Source: Acanthosoma haemorrhoidale (lineage: Eukaryota; Arthropoda; Insecta; Hemiptera; Acanthosomatidae). From it: a stretch of 64,000 bases of DNA. The position numbers and the translations under genes are program-made. Shown piece by piece: positions 1 to 12,165 of the stretch. The number at the start of each line of letters is the position of its first letter. Position 1 is the stretch's first letter. A model generated the notes under the pieces. That model made no database searches. It saw only the letters and a list, made by a program, of their open reading frames with translations, and was not told the DNA's origin. The stretch is taken from positions 51,295,239 through 51,359,238 of the forward strand of contig OV884012.1 in assembly GCA_930367205.1 (NCBI GenBank), in the 5' to 3' direction.

Positions 1-2719
1 GAGAGGGTTGAGTTTAAAGACTGTTTTTTATAAGCTACACTTTCCATTTTTTCCTACCAGTGAATTTATTTATTGTTTTTTTTGGGTTCTATTACTTTAT
101 ATTAATATGTTAATTAATTATATTTATTTCATATTAATATCTTTGTAATAACTTGGCGCGAACGCTAACGCCGGAAATGCCAAATGTGTAGTATTATTTA
201 TCCAAATGGACTGGCTTTGGCTAAGTACCATCTGGGCGTAATACTTCATTTTTCTACCCAGCTTGGGAACGAAATACAACCGAAGGAGCTTGGAAATTTG
301 AGGGACGGTAGGAGAGCCATCGCCGCGGAAATAGCAGAATTAAATTAGGTTACTAAGTTCATCGATAACTGGCAGAATTCGTTATCAGAATAGCAGAAGT
401 TAGATCCATTGAAAGGGCAGATTCTGAAGATCAATTATTGTCATTTTAGTTGGTGCTTCTATCTCCCTCCGTTGGCTTCACAGACCTTCACTGGCCCTTC
501 AACTTCTGCAATAAGGCCGGCCTTATGCTTCTGTTCACCAGGTTCTAGGGAGTATTTTGGGGGTTAGTAGGTTATTACAAACATTCACTAGTAAAATATA
601 TAAGATAATGTGTTTGAAGTTTTTAGGAGACGTTGGACGTAGAGAATAAAGTAAAAAGTAATAGCACCCTACAAAAACAATAAATAGTCATTTATTACAT
701 ACTGGGACATTTCGTCAACTTACAAAGTTTATTGTTATAGAAGGCTGCGAGGAATTCTGCCTACTTCTTTTGATATATTATTTATAATTATTTTACTTAA
801 TGTATAATCAAAAGCAATCATAGCACGGTCGCTGGTTAAAGGCATAAAGCTAAAATCAGATGATAATGTGGCTCATTATGTTATAGTAAATTAGATCTTC
901 TGTTTAATTTTAATCATTAGAATTAATTACAATAGTGATTTAGTAAATTTAAGTCAGGGGTCTGGTGAACCATACTATACCTACCTTAATTCCTTGAAAG
1001 AAATTAAAATTACAAATTCGACACTGCCGTGTCCTAATCTCGGGAGACCCAGAGGTTCCTTAAGTAGGTAATTGATACGGTGGTGGTTTGTCGATTTAAG
1101 GGCCCTAGAGTTGAGGCAGGTAAGGTAGAATTAAGCTTTAGCTGTAGGGTAGTCCTGACCACAATTGCTTTTATATAATTCAGAGGGTCGGCGGCGAGAG
1201 GGGTGGCGGGGGCTCGGAGATAGACTAAACCGCACTACTAAATGCTACAACATTTACATTTCGGCATTAGGTTTAGTAGATTTCCTGATTTGTCTGTCCA
1301 AATCCTCCAATGAGCACATGCCAAAATCTGTTGGACTTTGTATTCGGCATAAATGTAATGGAAGGAAAAAAGATTGTAAGATTCACTTGAGAAGGTAAAT
1401 TATTTAAGCTGTAATGTCTTTTATAATTATTGGTGAAATAGAAAAATATATACCTGGATACATACACTGTAGATAAAATAGATATCCCAGCTGGTAATAG
1501 ATATTCCATAAATCAACTAATATTCCAGCATCCCTGGTTGTAACACTATTATTTTTATAAATTGACACCATTGAATGGCTAATAGTAGTACTTAAATAAC
1601 CTCTTCAAACATAGATAAAAAAAACATTTTAACTATATTAAATATTGTAATACTTACACTCATGTCTAATTTCTTCGACACTACTATTCCAACGCTCTCG
1701 TCAAATAAAAAATAAATTGATTAATTTCAATATCATTTTTCCGGTTGTGGATTTCTGACGGAATTTTCCCCCATCCCAGTCCGGGCTGTGTGGGAAAACT
1801 AGGTTAAGTTATTTAGACTCAGGATTCATTCTTACGAATATAGTGAAAACCACATTGTCTGCCTACAATCCATACAGTGTTAAAGGTTTTTCCACTGGAG
1901 TATTTGTAGACAAATTTCTAGAATATGCGCAAAAGAGTATGTAAATATTGAAAAAATAATGATTTGATTTGAATGGATGATTTGCTAGTACAGATAAACG
2001 TCAGTTATCCGGATGTTAGTAGATTTCTGGTAGTTACTGTGTATAATGTGAGTTATGTTTGAAACACACATGAGCCACACGTCAGTCACGAGAAATAATA
2101 TTTTACTAACATTGAGTAGCATGAAATAGTTTCTTATTCGCATTTCGTGCGGTTTAGATGCCCAAAGACTATCGCTAGGCCGATGCCAGCCTTTGAAACT
2201 GGGTTGACATAAGCTGCAAAATATGACAAATGAAATCTCAGAAAAATATTTATTTTCCATTATAAAGTTATTTTTGAAATTCTCGCAATATACGTGCCTA
2301 GAGGAAAAATGTTTGTTCTGAGAAAGTATTTTCGCTTTTTTTTACAAAATCAGGAACCCACAGTTTTCCACCCATGTGTCAGCGTGTCAATTGAGAGTAC
2401 CCTTCACAGTTGGGACATGAGTGGAAGAAAGGTGTAATATTTTGCCTAGTGGTTCCGTTCAGTTACCCTATTACACATAAAACAAAAATAGTTCTATCAA
2501 TAATAATGAAGGGACAATAACCAATTAAATAATTATCATTCAATTTGTAATTGATTTGTACATTAAAAAAAAATCCTATCCCGTTCGTTAGGGTATCGAA
2601 TTAATAGCTTTGATGTCCCGATAAATAGTAGATTATAATTTTAGTAGCATCAAACAAAGGGGAGGTAATAAAAATAAAACGCTTAAACGCGTAATTCATG
2701 TTACTTGATGTTAGGGGCG
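1..2719. other. no gene seen (intron or upstream sequence)
   Basis: AT-rich DNA with short, uninformative open frames. Presumed intron upstream of the Ig2 exon. A GC-richer patch at 160-550 and another at 1020-1240 may be old transposon pieces, but I recognised no motif. Confidence 0.6.
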
Positions 2720-2880
2720 TCACTAGGGGAGTCCCTAATCACTCTAGCCCTGGTGACAAGTGCGGATTGTTGTAGTTTATAACATGGACCAATTTTCCAT
2801 GTCGGTATTTAATATCTGACTCCATTCATGATAGGTATCTGTCCAGAAAATACACTATGTTCAAAAGAAAAGGGTACAGA
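2720..2880 (+). repeat. diverged repeat, inverted relative to 9240-9405
   Basis: agccctggtgac, tagtttataaca, atctgactccatt, tgataggtat and cactatgttca occur here in order, and as reverse complements in opposite order at 9403-9245. The identity looks like 70-80% by eye. The sequence between is unrelated. Confidence 0.7.
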
Positions 2881-3720
2881 GGCTTCATAAAGAATAAGAT
2901 TTGATCAGAGCTAGAACAGGGCACGGCAGTGTAACAGTAGCGAGGCGTCTGACCGTCTGCAAGGGGACTGCGAGACAAGGTGACTGCGCAGAGGTGTGGC
3001 CAAGAGAGTAGACCTACAGGGCCTAACTTCCGGGCTTAAGTACTGTTTCCCCTTCCTAGTGGAAGGTGGAGACGGCTGAACGGGGTATGTTTTATGATGT
3101 CACACCTACCGAGATACGTGATCGCTCGTCCCCTAAAGGACTGTTTATGGCATGGCTTTTATATTTTATGACCGCCGGAAGTCAACCAGAGTTCTACAGA
3201 TCCTGTTTTATGAGGGGGCCGGTGGCTTACCCTCAGGTTTATTGCAGGCGGCCTTCGACCCTCTGTTTACCTGCCTTGTTACAACTGCCGCATAGACCCA
3301 CCTGGTTTATTACAAGAAGCTTACAAAGATTTGCATTTATATTACAATACATTATGCACCAGAATATAGGGTAATTTACATATGTGGTTGGCATTCGCTA
3401 CACTTGACTTCGTAACTTGTTCCTCCTTCTATGGATTATGAACTGTAAAATGGGTCCCATTTAAAATCTATTTTTTTTTTGCATTAGTAAAATAAGTCTA
3501 ATAAACCAACATTTCAATAGCTAAAATGTTATAAACAATAATAGTGAATTTGTAATAAACGAATATTTCACTGATTTTTAGACATATCTTCAAACTTTGA
3601 GTGGCGTGCTTAAACATACAGTTAAATTGGAATGTATTTATAAGGTCTGGCTGGGAGAAAATAAACTTATTCCAAAGTGACTCCTCGTAATACACCTCAA
3701 TAGGGCGCTTTAGCACTAAT

Positions 3721-3763
3721 ACTATAATATTATATATATATATATTATATATTATAATAATTT
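3721..3763. repeat. TA-rich microsatellite
   Basis: An imperfect (TA)n / tatattatata tract immediately upstream of the first Dscam-like exon. Confidence 0.85.
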
Positions 3764-3805
3764 TGATTGTGTCAGTAAATTTATTTGTAATTTTGTGGTT
3801 GACAG

Positions 3806-3952
3806 ATGGAAAGTACCACGTCCTTCCGACGGGAGAACTGCTGGTTCACAGCGTTGAATATGCAGACCAGTACCCGCATTATAAGTGCAGAACACGCCAC
3901 AGGCTCACCAAACTCCTAGAGACCAGCAGCCCGGTCAACATACGGATCACTG
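3806..3952 (+). CDS. Dscam-like exon: second half of Ig2
   Basis: The 147-bp exon has an acceptor ending in ttgacag and a donor g|gtgag. It is read from the second base of a split codon and ends with one leftover base. The translation begins DGKYHVLPTGELLVHSV and contains the second Ig cysteine in the motif YKCRTRHRLT, both hallmarks of the C-terminal half of Dscam Ig2 (constant exon 5 in Drosophila Dscam1). The segment ends with a beta strand, NIRIT. The upstream exon with the first half of Ig2 is not in the window. The long intron that follows (3953-26884) is mostly repeats. Confidence 0.85.
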
Positions 3953-5165
3953 GTGAGTTCCATTACTTTATTCTATTTGAATATTTGGATAAATTGCTCC
4001 GTTTTATTTGAAATACATATTTTTAACTCACGGTCTGAAATTTTCAATGCCATTTTTTTTCATTGGAGCAAAGAATTATTAACTGAATTATCACATTAAT
4101 TGTAATTAATTAATTGTAATAAACTCTATTATGCTTATTAAAAATATTTTTTATTACTAGCATATGTACACAGGCACAGGTACCAAACAAATGTGGCCAT
4201 TGGCGTATTAATATTTGACGTAAGAATAACTTTTTTTTTTCTTAACCCCTAATTTAATATTTCTTAAAAATGTAATCTAAATAATGGTAAAAAATAATGA
4301 GTTGTATATGGCTCATTTTACTCCATCCTAAGTATTTTTAAGCAGCTTCTTAACACATTGCATACTGTCTCTGATTACAGTTAAAAAAAATATACAATAT
4401 ATAAGGGCACTAGGTGATGGGCTCACCTTCTGACTGTACAAGTATTTGAGGGCCTAAAGCTAACTTAAAACCAAAGCGTTCCCGCCTTGAATATCTGCTG
4501 CAATCTATGAGAAAACTACAAGGGGTAAATCGCGTTAAACACGGGGTTGGTGAAATACTGCAGACTTTGATAAAAAAAAAAAAAATTCATAGAGTGAGGA
4601 CAGTGGATATAGCAGTCCTTACACTATTGTTATAGATGAGTTAAACAGCCCTCATAACTAACTGAAGATGACAGCTTACAGCTGCTTAAAGAACTTTTTC
4701 AATAAAGAATAATTCATCAGTTGGGGAAAGACAATAAAGGTGTTTTGTAATCTTGTCATACCATTACCATATCATATCATACCATTGAAGTATGTGGGGC
4801 CGATTTCATGAGTATTCCGTTTTGAAATTGTTGGAGTTTCCTTGCTGCGAAATCAAAATCAGTGCACCGTACATTGGGATTGGCCTTGAGTATGCTCTTG
4901 TACATATATCATGACTTGAGGCACACAGACAGATTGGGGGTACTCTATGGTACACCAGAGATAATTCAAAGAGACTTTGATTAAATTCTCTGTATTGCCA
5001 TTAGGTTTAAGTTTTTGCTGTCCCATAAACCTGTCCATAGTTCCTAATGTGTTTTAATAAGTATGTCTTCAGTGTTTATGCCGCGGTCCCCTAAGTGGCA
5101 TAGCATTTTTACACTAGTGCTACAATTTTGACTTTTATATACAATGCGTAGTTAGATTAGAAGAG

Positions 5166-5444
5166 TGGCTCTCGCGCTCTTCGTCAGCCTCCACTGGCTC
5201 GTATCCGGTGACGTGGCTGGTGGGGGAGCGTGGGGGACTTCCCAAGACTCCGCTTCCTCATTCGCTTGCGAGGGAGGCAACAACCGTGTGGACTTGGGGG
5301 GCCCCTGGGCTGTTTGTAAATATTGTATGAATGTGCGAGCGAATGATGAATTGTAAATATGGTATGAATGAACTTATCTCAATTATTTATTACCTATTAA
5401 GTAAAGGCAGATTGTAATTTCATCACAATAAAGTTGTTAACAAG
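5166..5444 (+). mobile_element. family C non-LTR retrotransposon, 3' end, with TSD
   Basis: A copy of about 280 bp of the family C 3' region (tggctctcgcgctcttcgtc to aataaagttgttaacaag). It is flanked by an exact 13-bp repeat, tagattagaagag, at 5153-5165 and 5445-5457. It is nearly identical to 57071-57355. No poly(A) tail is present; the end follows AATAAAG. Confidence 0.9.
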
Positions 5445-5457
5445 TAGATTAGAAGAG

Positions 5458-8400
5458 AGGGTATAATTTAGTATGTTGGTTTAATAACCCTACAGTCCAT
5501 ATTTCTTCTTGCCATCTTTGAATTGAAGAGATTTCAAATGCCCACGTCTTGCCAGGCACAGTGGCCGTCCACCAATATACCCCATGTAGAACACTCTTCA
5601 CAATAACACATGATTCCAGGTTGGTCCTTTATCATGTGTTATTCCAAGGTGCTACGGTCGTGAATTTTATATGAAGCAAATATAAATAATATTTTTGAGA
5701 TCCCACCTATTCTTTTCGTATTTATCATGAAGTATGAAAACCTATTTGTGAATCGCAGCTGCGGATGTTGAGCGATTTCCTCATGAGCTGGTTCGTATAA
5801 GAGATATTAGATACGTGGAGACTAGGAGGGTTGACGTGTGCGGAGCTTGTTAGAGCTGATGGGTTGGCTGATTGGAAACCCAGCCTCCCCCCTCCCTTCC
5901 AGCCGAGATCTAATATACCCGGTTAGCAACTCGTTACAGCTACATATTCCCTTAACCGTCCGTCAACCGTACCCACATCCGTCCATGGCTCTTCGTCAAT
6001 GCGTTCAGCGATGTTTATGGTCTAAACACAGAATAATAATGTGCTGGAAGCTTAGGTGCTAATTTATTTTAAGTATGCTGTTAGCTTAACATACATTAGG
6101 ACAAATAAATCACTCAGATCAACGTTATGTAATCTATTATTATAGACCTGAAACAGTCAGGTCATCAATGTGTGTTGAGTTCTATTTCTGCTAATTCCAT
6201 AAATATGCCTATGTGGGAGGAAAAGATGAATAAAAACGAAATATTGATTGGAGGGAGCGCCTAAGAAACAGAGCCGCAAGCATCCTGAAGGTCGACTAAT
6301 GTTCTGATTATAATGACACGGGTACTGATGGCGTATATCGCTATCCTTAACTTGTTTATATTTATTTTTGTCTTATTTCCCCCAAAAACTGTTAGCTGTT
6401 ACTTCAGTTATAAATCTATTAGTCCGGCCCCTTTTCTTGTACGTTTTATGGCCCGACCTGAATATTTACAAATGCAGATCCCTTATTCGTGGGCTTGTTT
6501 TGTGTCAGTTTGCTCCCACCACTTCGCCTACTGAAGGTAACCGTACCCCATTCATCAAGTTAAACATTCATCTCCCTCTATATAGGCAATCTAGGCCCCA
6601 CTCCTTATCTATTTATGTCCAATGTTCCTAGAATATAATCAGTAATTCCAGAATGTTTCTTTGTATAAACTATTTCACACAACACCGGAAATAACGTTTA
6701 ACAATAAATTACAAGCGTATTCTTCCGGAACACCGGTTTGTAATAAAGCAGTTGTGGTTTTCAATTACGTAATGGAAAATAACTTTGTCTAATAAGTTAT
6801 CGCCCATTATAGGGTACTTTATCTCCTCCCTGCCTCAGCTGTAAAATCTCGGTGAGAATCAAGTTCTAAACAACTAAAAGACAAAACGTATTTTTTACAC
6901 TTCGTTAGATAAGTCGTATTTTGCAATCTAAATTAGAGTTAGTTAATAACCTGTTTTATATTGACCACCTTTACAATCGATGTTTGATGTGATTTGAAAT
7001 AATATTGATTTCAAGCTTATCGTCAAAACCCATGTCCACAAAAGAAAAACAGTTTCAACATCAACATCAACTGATGGAACTAATCTTATTTCCAGCTTTA
7101 TTGAAATATTGAAAAATAACTCTAGCTTCAAAAATACTGTTCCTACTGGGAAAATAAAATGGTATATTAAAGGCAAGTAAGAGTGAGGCAAACAAGAACA
7201 TTTTTCATTTTATTTCATTTGAAAATCTCCCAAGGTTGTTGGTGCAGCACACAAATTAAGATCCTCTGCCAACTAAATGTAGGAGGTCCGAAATACGAAA
7301 GGTGCTGAGAGAGGAGATGGTAGATATATTACCGGCCGGGGGAGGAAGGTTTTCCCGCGCCTGAGAGGGTCGGTTTGTTTTGGCGGGGTTTGAGGCTGTT
7401 TGTACTACCAGCCCTTGACAAACATATCCACTCACTCTATGTGTTGACGCAACACCTCCCTCCAACCGCCTTACTTCACTTCTCAACGTCTTATCACAGC
7501 TTATCAAAACATCTGCTTTTAGCTCTGCATCATATGTCCGTTTAAGTGATCATCTTTACTCTAAAGCCTGTGAATGCATTAAAAAAATTATATACGTAAA
7601 ACAGTAACCGAGTTAAAACGTAACATAATAAATAGATAAATTTGTCACTTCACAAACTTATAGTGAGAAACAACAAATTTTTCCAAACTTTTTATACAAT
7701 CACCAAGTCATATATTACAATATATCATGAATTATACTGAATTTAATTCATATGTTTTAAAAACAAGATTGTATATAGGCCCTGTGTTAACATCACTACA
7801 TAGATTAAAAACAATTATCATATAGATAAAATTCGTCTATAATAACATTAAAAATGTTAAATGTTCAATACTAGTTAAATACAAAATTGACTAAAACGCT
7901 GAAAACCTACCATTTAGTGAAATCATATAATACAAATGTTGATTATAGAATTAAAATACTTCATATTATTACGTTATTCAATGGAATTACTTACCTATTG
8001 GATATTGAAACAAAAATATTCCCACAATGAGGAATACTACCTCTTCGGTTTTTGCATCTTGTTTGCGATTGCAACTCTATGAGAAAAATTCCCTGGGCCA
8101 GATTTATAATTTTTTTGTGCAATGTATAATGAATAAAGAGGAACTCAAAACTTTTATTAAAATTATTTCTAGTAAGGGCAAAACCGTACAGCTCGGGACC
8201 AACCGGATTTTTTTAGTTAATGAAAAATGAGAATTTTTCCAAGAAAATTTCTAAAAATAGTCTATCATTAAAAATCAAATTTAAAAAATCGTTAACATGT
8301 AAAACAATAACCAAAAATGTTACTTAATTGGGATAAAAATCAGTGAAACAAACCCTACGTTTTGCAGGTTTAATGATTACATATGTTTCCTGTTTCATAT

Positions 8401-8639
8401 TTATTTAGAAAAACAAACCCAATTTGGTGAGTTCTTGAAAGTACCTTAAAGATTATAGCAGACAACACAGACCACTCACACAGAGCAGTCAAGAGACCAT
8501 TTCCCTTGTTTAAAAGGAGTATGTAGCGACCACTAACTGCATAAGATAAATCACCCTGTACTCTATTGTATATATATTGTAAACAAATGTAAATAACATT
8601 ACCAAAATATAAATCATTGTAAATATGGTAAACAATAAA
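5458..8639. other. intron without recognisable gene
   Basis: AT-rich, with a GC-richer patch at 7256-7510 that is open on the minus strand for about 80 codons but matches no family I know. The rest has only short frames. Confidence 0.6.
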
Positions 8640-9405
8640 AAATACCGCTAGGGGCCAATTAGTTATATGAGCTGGGGCACCAGCTGTCAGGGCAGGTACT
8701 AGACCCAAGCCGCCGAGAGACCCTTCCCGGCTCACGTCTCAGTCAGAGAAAAAAGGGAACCACATACTCAAAACCTCATTGGGTACTATAAAAACGGTTC
8801 TTATTGGCTACTGACGAAGCCAGCTGGGTATTTAAGACCGGTGGTTTGGGGCCTGTAAATCATTCTCCTGGGAACTATTTTGCTCGTGGCTGCTCTGCTT
8901 AAACTCTGAAAAATGGCTTCTTCTTTATGAAAAAACTCTGCATCTCTCTCCTCACCTCGCTACGTTTAGACCGGCATTGTCAGACCCCACACCTTCCTAG
9001 TGGGAATCTCTGCCTTCGTCTCGATAAATCTAGCACCTCCTTGGGAGAGACCTCTCCCTATTGGACAACGGTTGTCGTGGCTCTGCAAGGTTACCAAGCA
9101 GTGATCCCCACGGCAATTCAGTCTGCCTCTATCCGGTTCACACTCACCTTTGGGGTCCGGAGGGATTTCGCCTACCCTCATATACCGAGTGTGAATTCGT
9201 GGTCATCCCTAGACCACACAAACTACCTACAATACCTACCCTATACCTGTTCTCCTGAACATAGTGCATTGTCGGGGCACATACCTATCAAAAAATGGAG
9301 TCAGATGGTAAAGCCGTCATGAAACGATTGTCCAGGTTATAAACTCAAGCAACCCTCACTTCGTCACCAGGGCTAGGGTAACTAGACACCCCCCTCGTGA
9401 CGACC
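8640..9405 (-). repeat. GC-richer repeat with promoter-like boxes (possible LTR or element end)
   Basis: This block is clearly GC-richer than its flanks. Its right end (9240-9405) is the inverted partner of 2720-2880. On the plus strand it has tataaaaa at 8787 and tatttaag at 8829, spaced like core promoters, followed by a leader with short open frames that match nothing I know. It could be an LTR or another element end; no matching second LTR was found. The strand given refers to the shared segment relative to 2720. Confidence 0.4.
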
Positions 9406-10554
9406 CGACAGAGTATCTCTCATTTCGGATACTCAGTTCTGTTCTGAAATTTAGTTACGTCAAGAACAGAAATCGTAGATGTGAATGTGTTTCTGCTACC
9501 TAGGTGAACTATACCGTAAAATAAGTTAGATTCATATAATACCGTTGATGCCCCAGTCATCTCATTAAAAAACAAACGGCTTACCATTCTTCTCATGCCT
9601 TTTCTCTCTCCACCACTATTCCGAAAACAACCCTTTTTATGGTAGGATTGTTTCCTATCTAGGTACTGATTTGAATTAATGAATGATTCCTAGTAAATCT
9701 CGAATCAAAAATTAATTATGACTAAGCGCAATAAGTCCTGAATTTGAAGTTCATTCCTCGAAATAAATTTCATTAACATTCTTAATGGAACGAGTAAATA
9801 TATATCGATAAGTGGAATTACCTTCCCTCATTTCAAACAGTGTATTACTTTTTAACATTAAAATAATTTTATTATTATACGATTAATAGGTTATGCAGAA
9901 AACTGTCTTCATTCAGCACAGTTGAATTATTTATTACGCATACAGGGACAAAAACTCTGAACTGTTTACCTTCCGAACGTGTGAGTGTGCTCAAGCGAGG
10001 AGGAGCAGAAGTTTAGTAAAAAAAAACTTGTGTTTGATCAATGGATTTATAACATTTCCTCTCAATATAAAAAGGGATCTAGTAGGAACGGAAATATGAC
10101 GGTGATCGAAATAAATGTTACACGATCATCACTCAGTTACAGTCTACAGATAAAAGAGACAATTTAAGGGAGAAAAAGAAATGCAAAACTTATTCGTCTA
10201 CTTTTTAATCAAGAGAGTGCTCCGAATGATGTCGAGCAAAGAACCATGAGTGAAACCAAAAGAAATATATTAAAATGAAATATGAATATGAAGAGGGTCT
10301 TGCCCCCCGAGCTAATCTCAAAGGTGACATTTTCATAATAATAACAGGATTCGAGCATGAATATTTATTAAATGATATTTACCCTTATTCCTATTTGCAT
10401 TGTTATTAAGATAGTGTATTCTCCACTAAAAAGAAATGTATCGTGTTAAAAATAAGAACGCGTTGATCATATTCCAACCCTGCAAAGAAAGCTATACAAA
10501 TCAAAATATAAACTGATTAAATCTTCCAATGATGATAGTCCGGAAACTTTGAAG

Positions 10555-10758
10555 TTTTTTGACTCGTTTCAGCACCTGACAAACCCAGTGTTTAACACTA
10601 TGACCCCACCACCCCTCCCCCGCATCGATGGCAACAGACTGTCAGGGAAAAATTAGGTTAAGAATTAGTATGTAAGTTAGTTTTAAGGTTGATCAAAAAA
10701 GTGAGCCCCATCACCTTTATTAGTCAGTTTAGTCCAGTCACGTATAATGTATATCATT
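10555..10758 (+). mobile_element. family B non-LTR retrotransposon, 5'-truncated copy
   Basis: A fragment of about 205 bp holding the last residues of the RT ORF (FDSFQHLTNPVFNTMTPPP) and the 3' UTR. It is flanked by a 23-bp direct repeat (10532-10554 and 10759-10781; starts atgatagtccgg), which is an exact target-site duplication. The 3' end has no poly(A); it ends in atatcatt(at), as does the copy at 20880. Confidence 0.88.
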
Positions 10759-11207
10759 ATGATAGTCCGGAAACTTTGAAGCTGAATAAAGTTGAGTTGT
10801 AGAACTTTTAAATAAATACTCCTTGATCTCTTCAAAATATAGCTGTACTGTCAAGGGTGAGGAGTTAATTTTAACCATTTACAACAATATAACTTACCTT
10901 TAATCACTTTAACTATACGCAAATATCTAAAAACTATAGGAATGTCAGTTCCTCCTACCCTGGAACAATTACGATAATATTTCACACAAAATAAAAAAAT
11001 GATTTAATCAATGAAAATCCACTTTGGTCTGCACCAAAATCTTCGCTACACGACAGCTCTTTCTGTAATAAATAATGTATACCTCCCTCACTTGTTTAAA
11101 ATGAGAGGCTCTCATTCTGTTCTGTTCTCTGTTCTGAAATTTAGCTACAATTTAGTTATGTCAAGTACAGAACGACTTAACGATCAAACGGTTTCACGTT
11201 TGTTTAT

Positions 11208-12165
11208 TAGGCAATAAGTAATTGAGGGAAATGTTATCATTCATACCATATTTACAATTCATCATTCACTCGCTCATTCATACAATATTTACAAACAGCC
11301 CAGAGGCCCCCCAAGTCCACAAGGTTGTCACCTCCCTCGCATGCGAAGGAGGAAGCGGAGTCTTGGGGAGTCCCCCACGCTCCTACGTCACTGGATAAGA
11401 GCCAGCGGAGGCTGACCAAGAGCGCGAGAGCTACAGACGCTCAGGACATGGTTAGAGAAACTGGCCATTGCCAGGACTCCCACTGTCACTTAGTTATAGC
11501 AGGTCACGAGACCACTCCCGTTTTAGTCTACGAGGAGGATTATAGGGGTGAGTGGTGCAGTGCAATGACTGTGCTAGGGAAATAGGGTGGTTAGATAGGT
11601 GACTATGGAATTTTATGAACTTGGAAGGGATGAGTTCAAGAATATAGGGTATATTCAGATCATTGTGAAGGGTTTTGTTGCTGACGTAATAAGGGGCATT
11701 TACTATTGTTCTTAGGACTTTTGATTAAAAGGATTGGATGCGCATGATGTTCGACTTTTTTTGCTGTCCCCCATACCTCTATTCCGTATGTCCAGATTGG
11801 CTTAAGTATAACTTTGTAAATAAGTAGTTTGTTTTCTATTGAGAGATGGGATGTCCTTCGAAGTAGTCTGTACAGTTGTCCAAAGCGTCTGTTTAGTTCT
11901 GGTCTTTTTAGCCTTGTGTGTGGGTTCCATGTCAGTCTTTTGTCTAGATGGAAGCCTAAATACCGTACTGTCTCAGACACAGGGAGAGGAATTGAATTTA
12001 AAAAGACTGGCGGACAGGACTTGCGGCAGAGGGTAAAGGTTATGTGGGAACATTTCCTTCATTGACTTTGATTCGCCATTGGTTGCACCAATACTCGATC
12101 TCGTCAAGGTGTTTTTGAAGGTTTTGGGATGCTATATCAGGGTCTGGATGGGCAGGCTAGAATGA
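11208..12165 (-). mobile_element. family C non-LTR retrotransposon, RT C-terminal part and 3' UTR
   Basis: The minus strand encodes VRYLGFHLDKRLTWNPH, NRRFGQLYRLLRRTSHLS and LLIYKVILKPIWTYGIEVWG, the connection region downstream of a Jockey-clade RT, with frame breaks near 11750 and 11980. The 3' UTR (11600-11210) matches the other family C copies but stops at cctaataaa, about 40 bp short of the usual end, so its 3' tip is lost. Confidence 0.85.

Noticed and set aside
5165..5356. Short open frame of 63 codons, also found at 57070-57261
   Set aside because: It lies in the family C 3' UTR; it recurs because the element recurs, and it is broken in other copies.
8927..9322. 131-codon plus-strand frame
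   Set aside because: It sits in a GC-richer repeat with an inverted, non-open relative at 2720-2880. It has no domain I recognise and is composed of repetitive element sequence.
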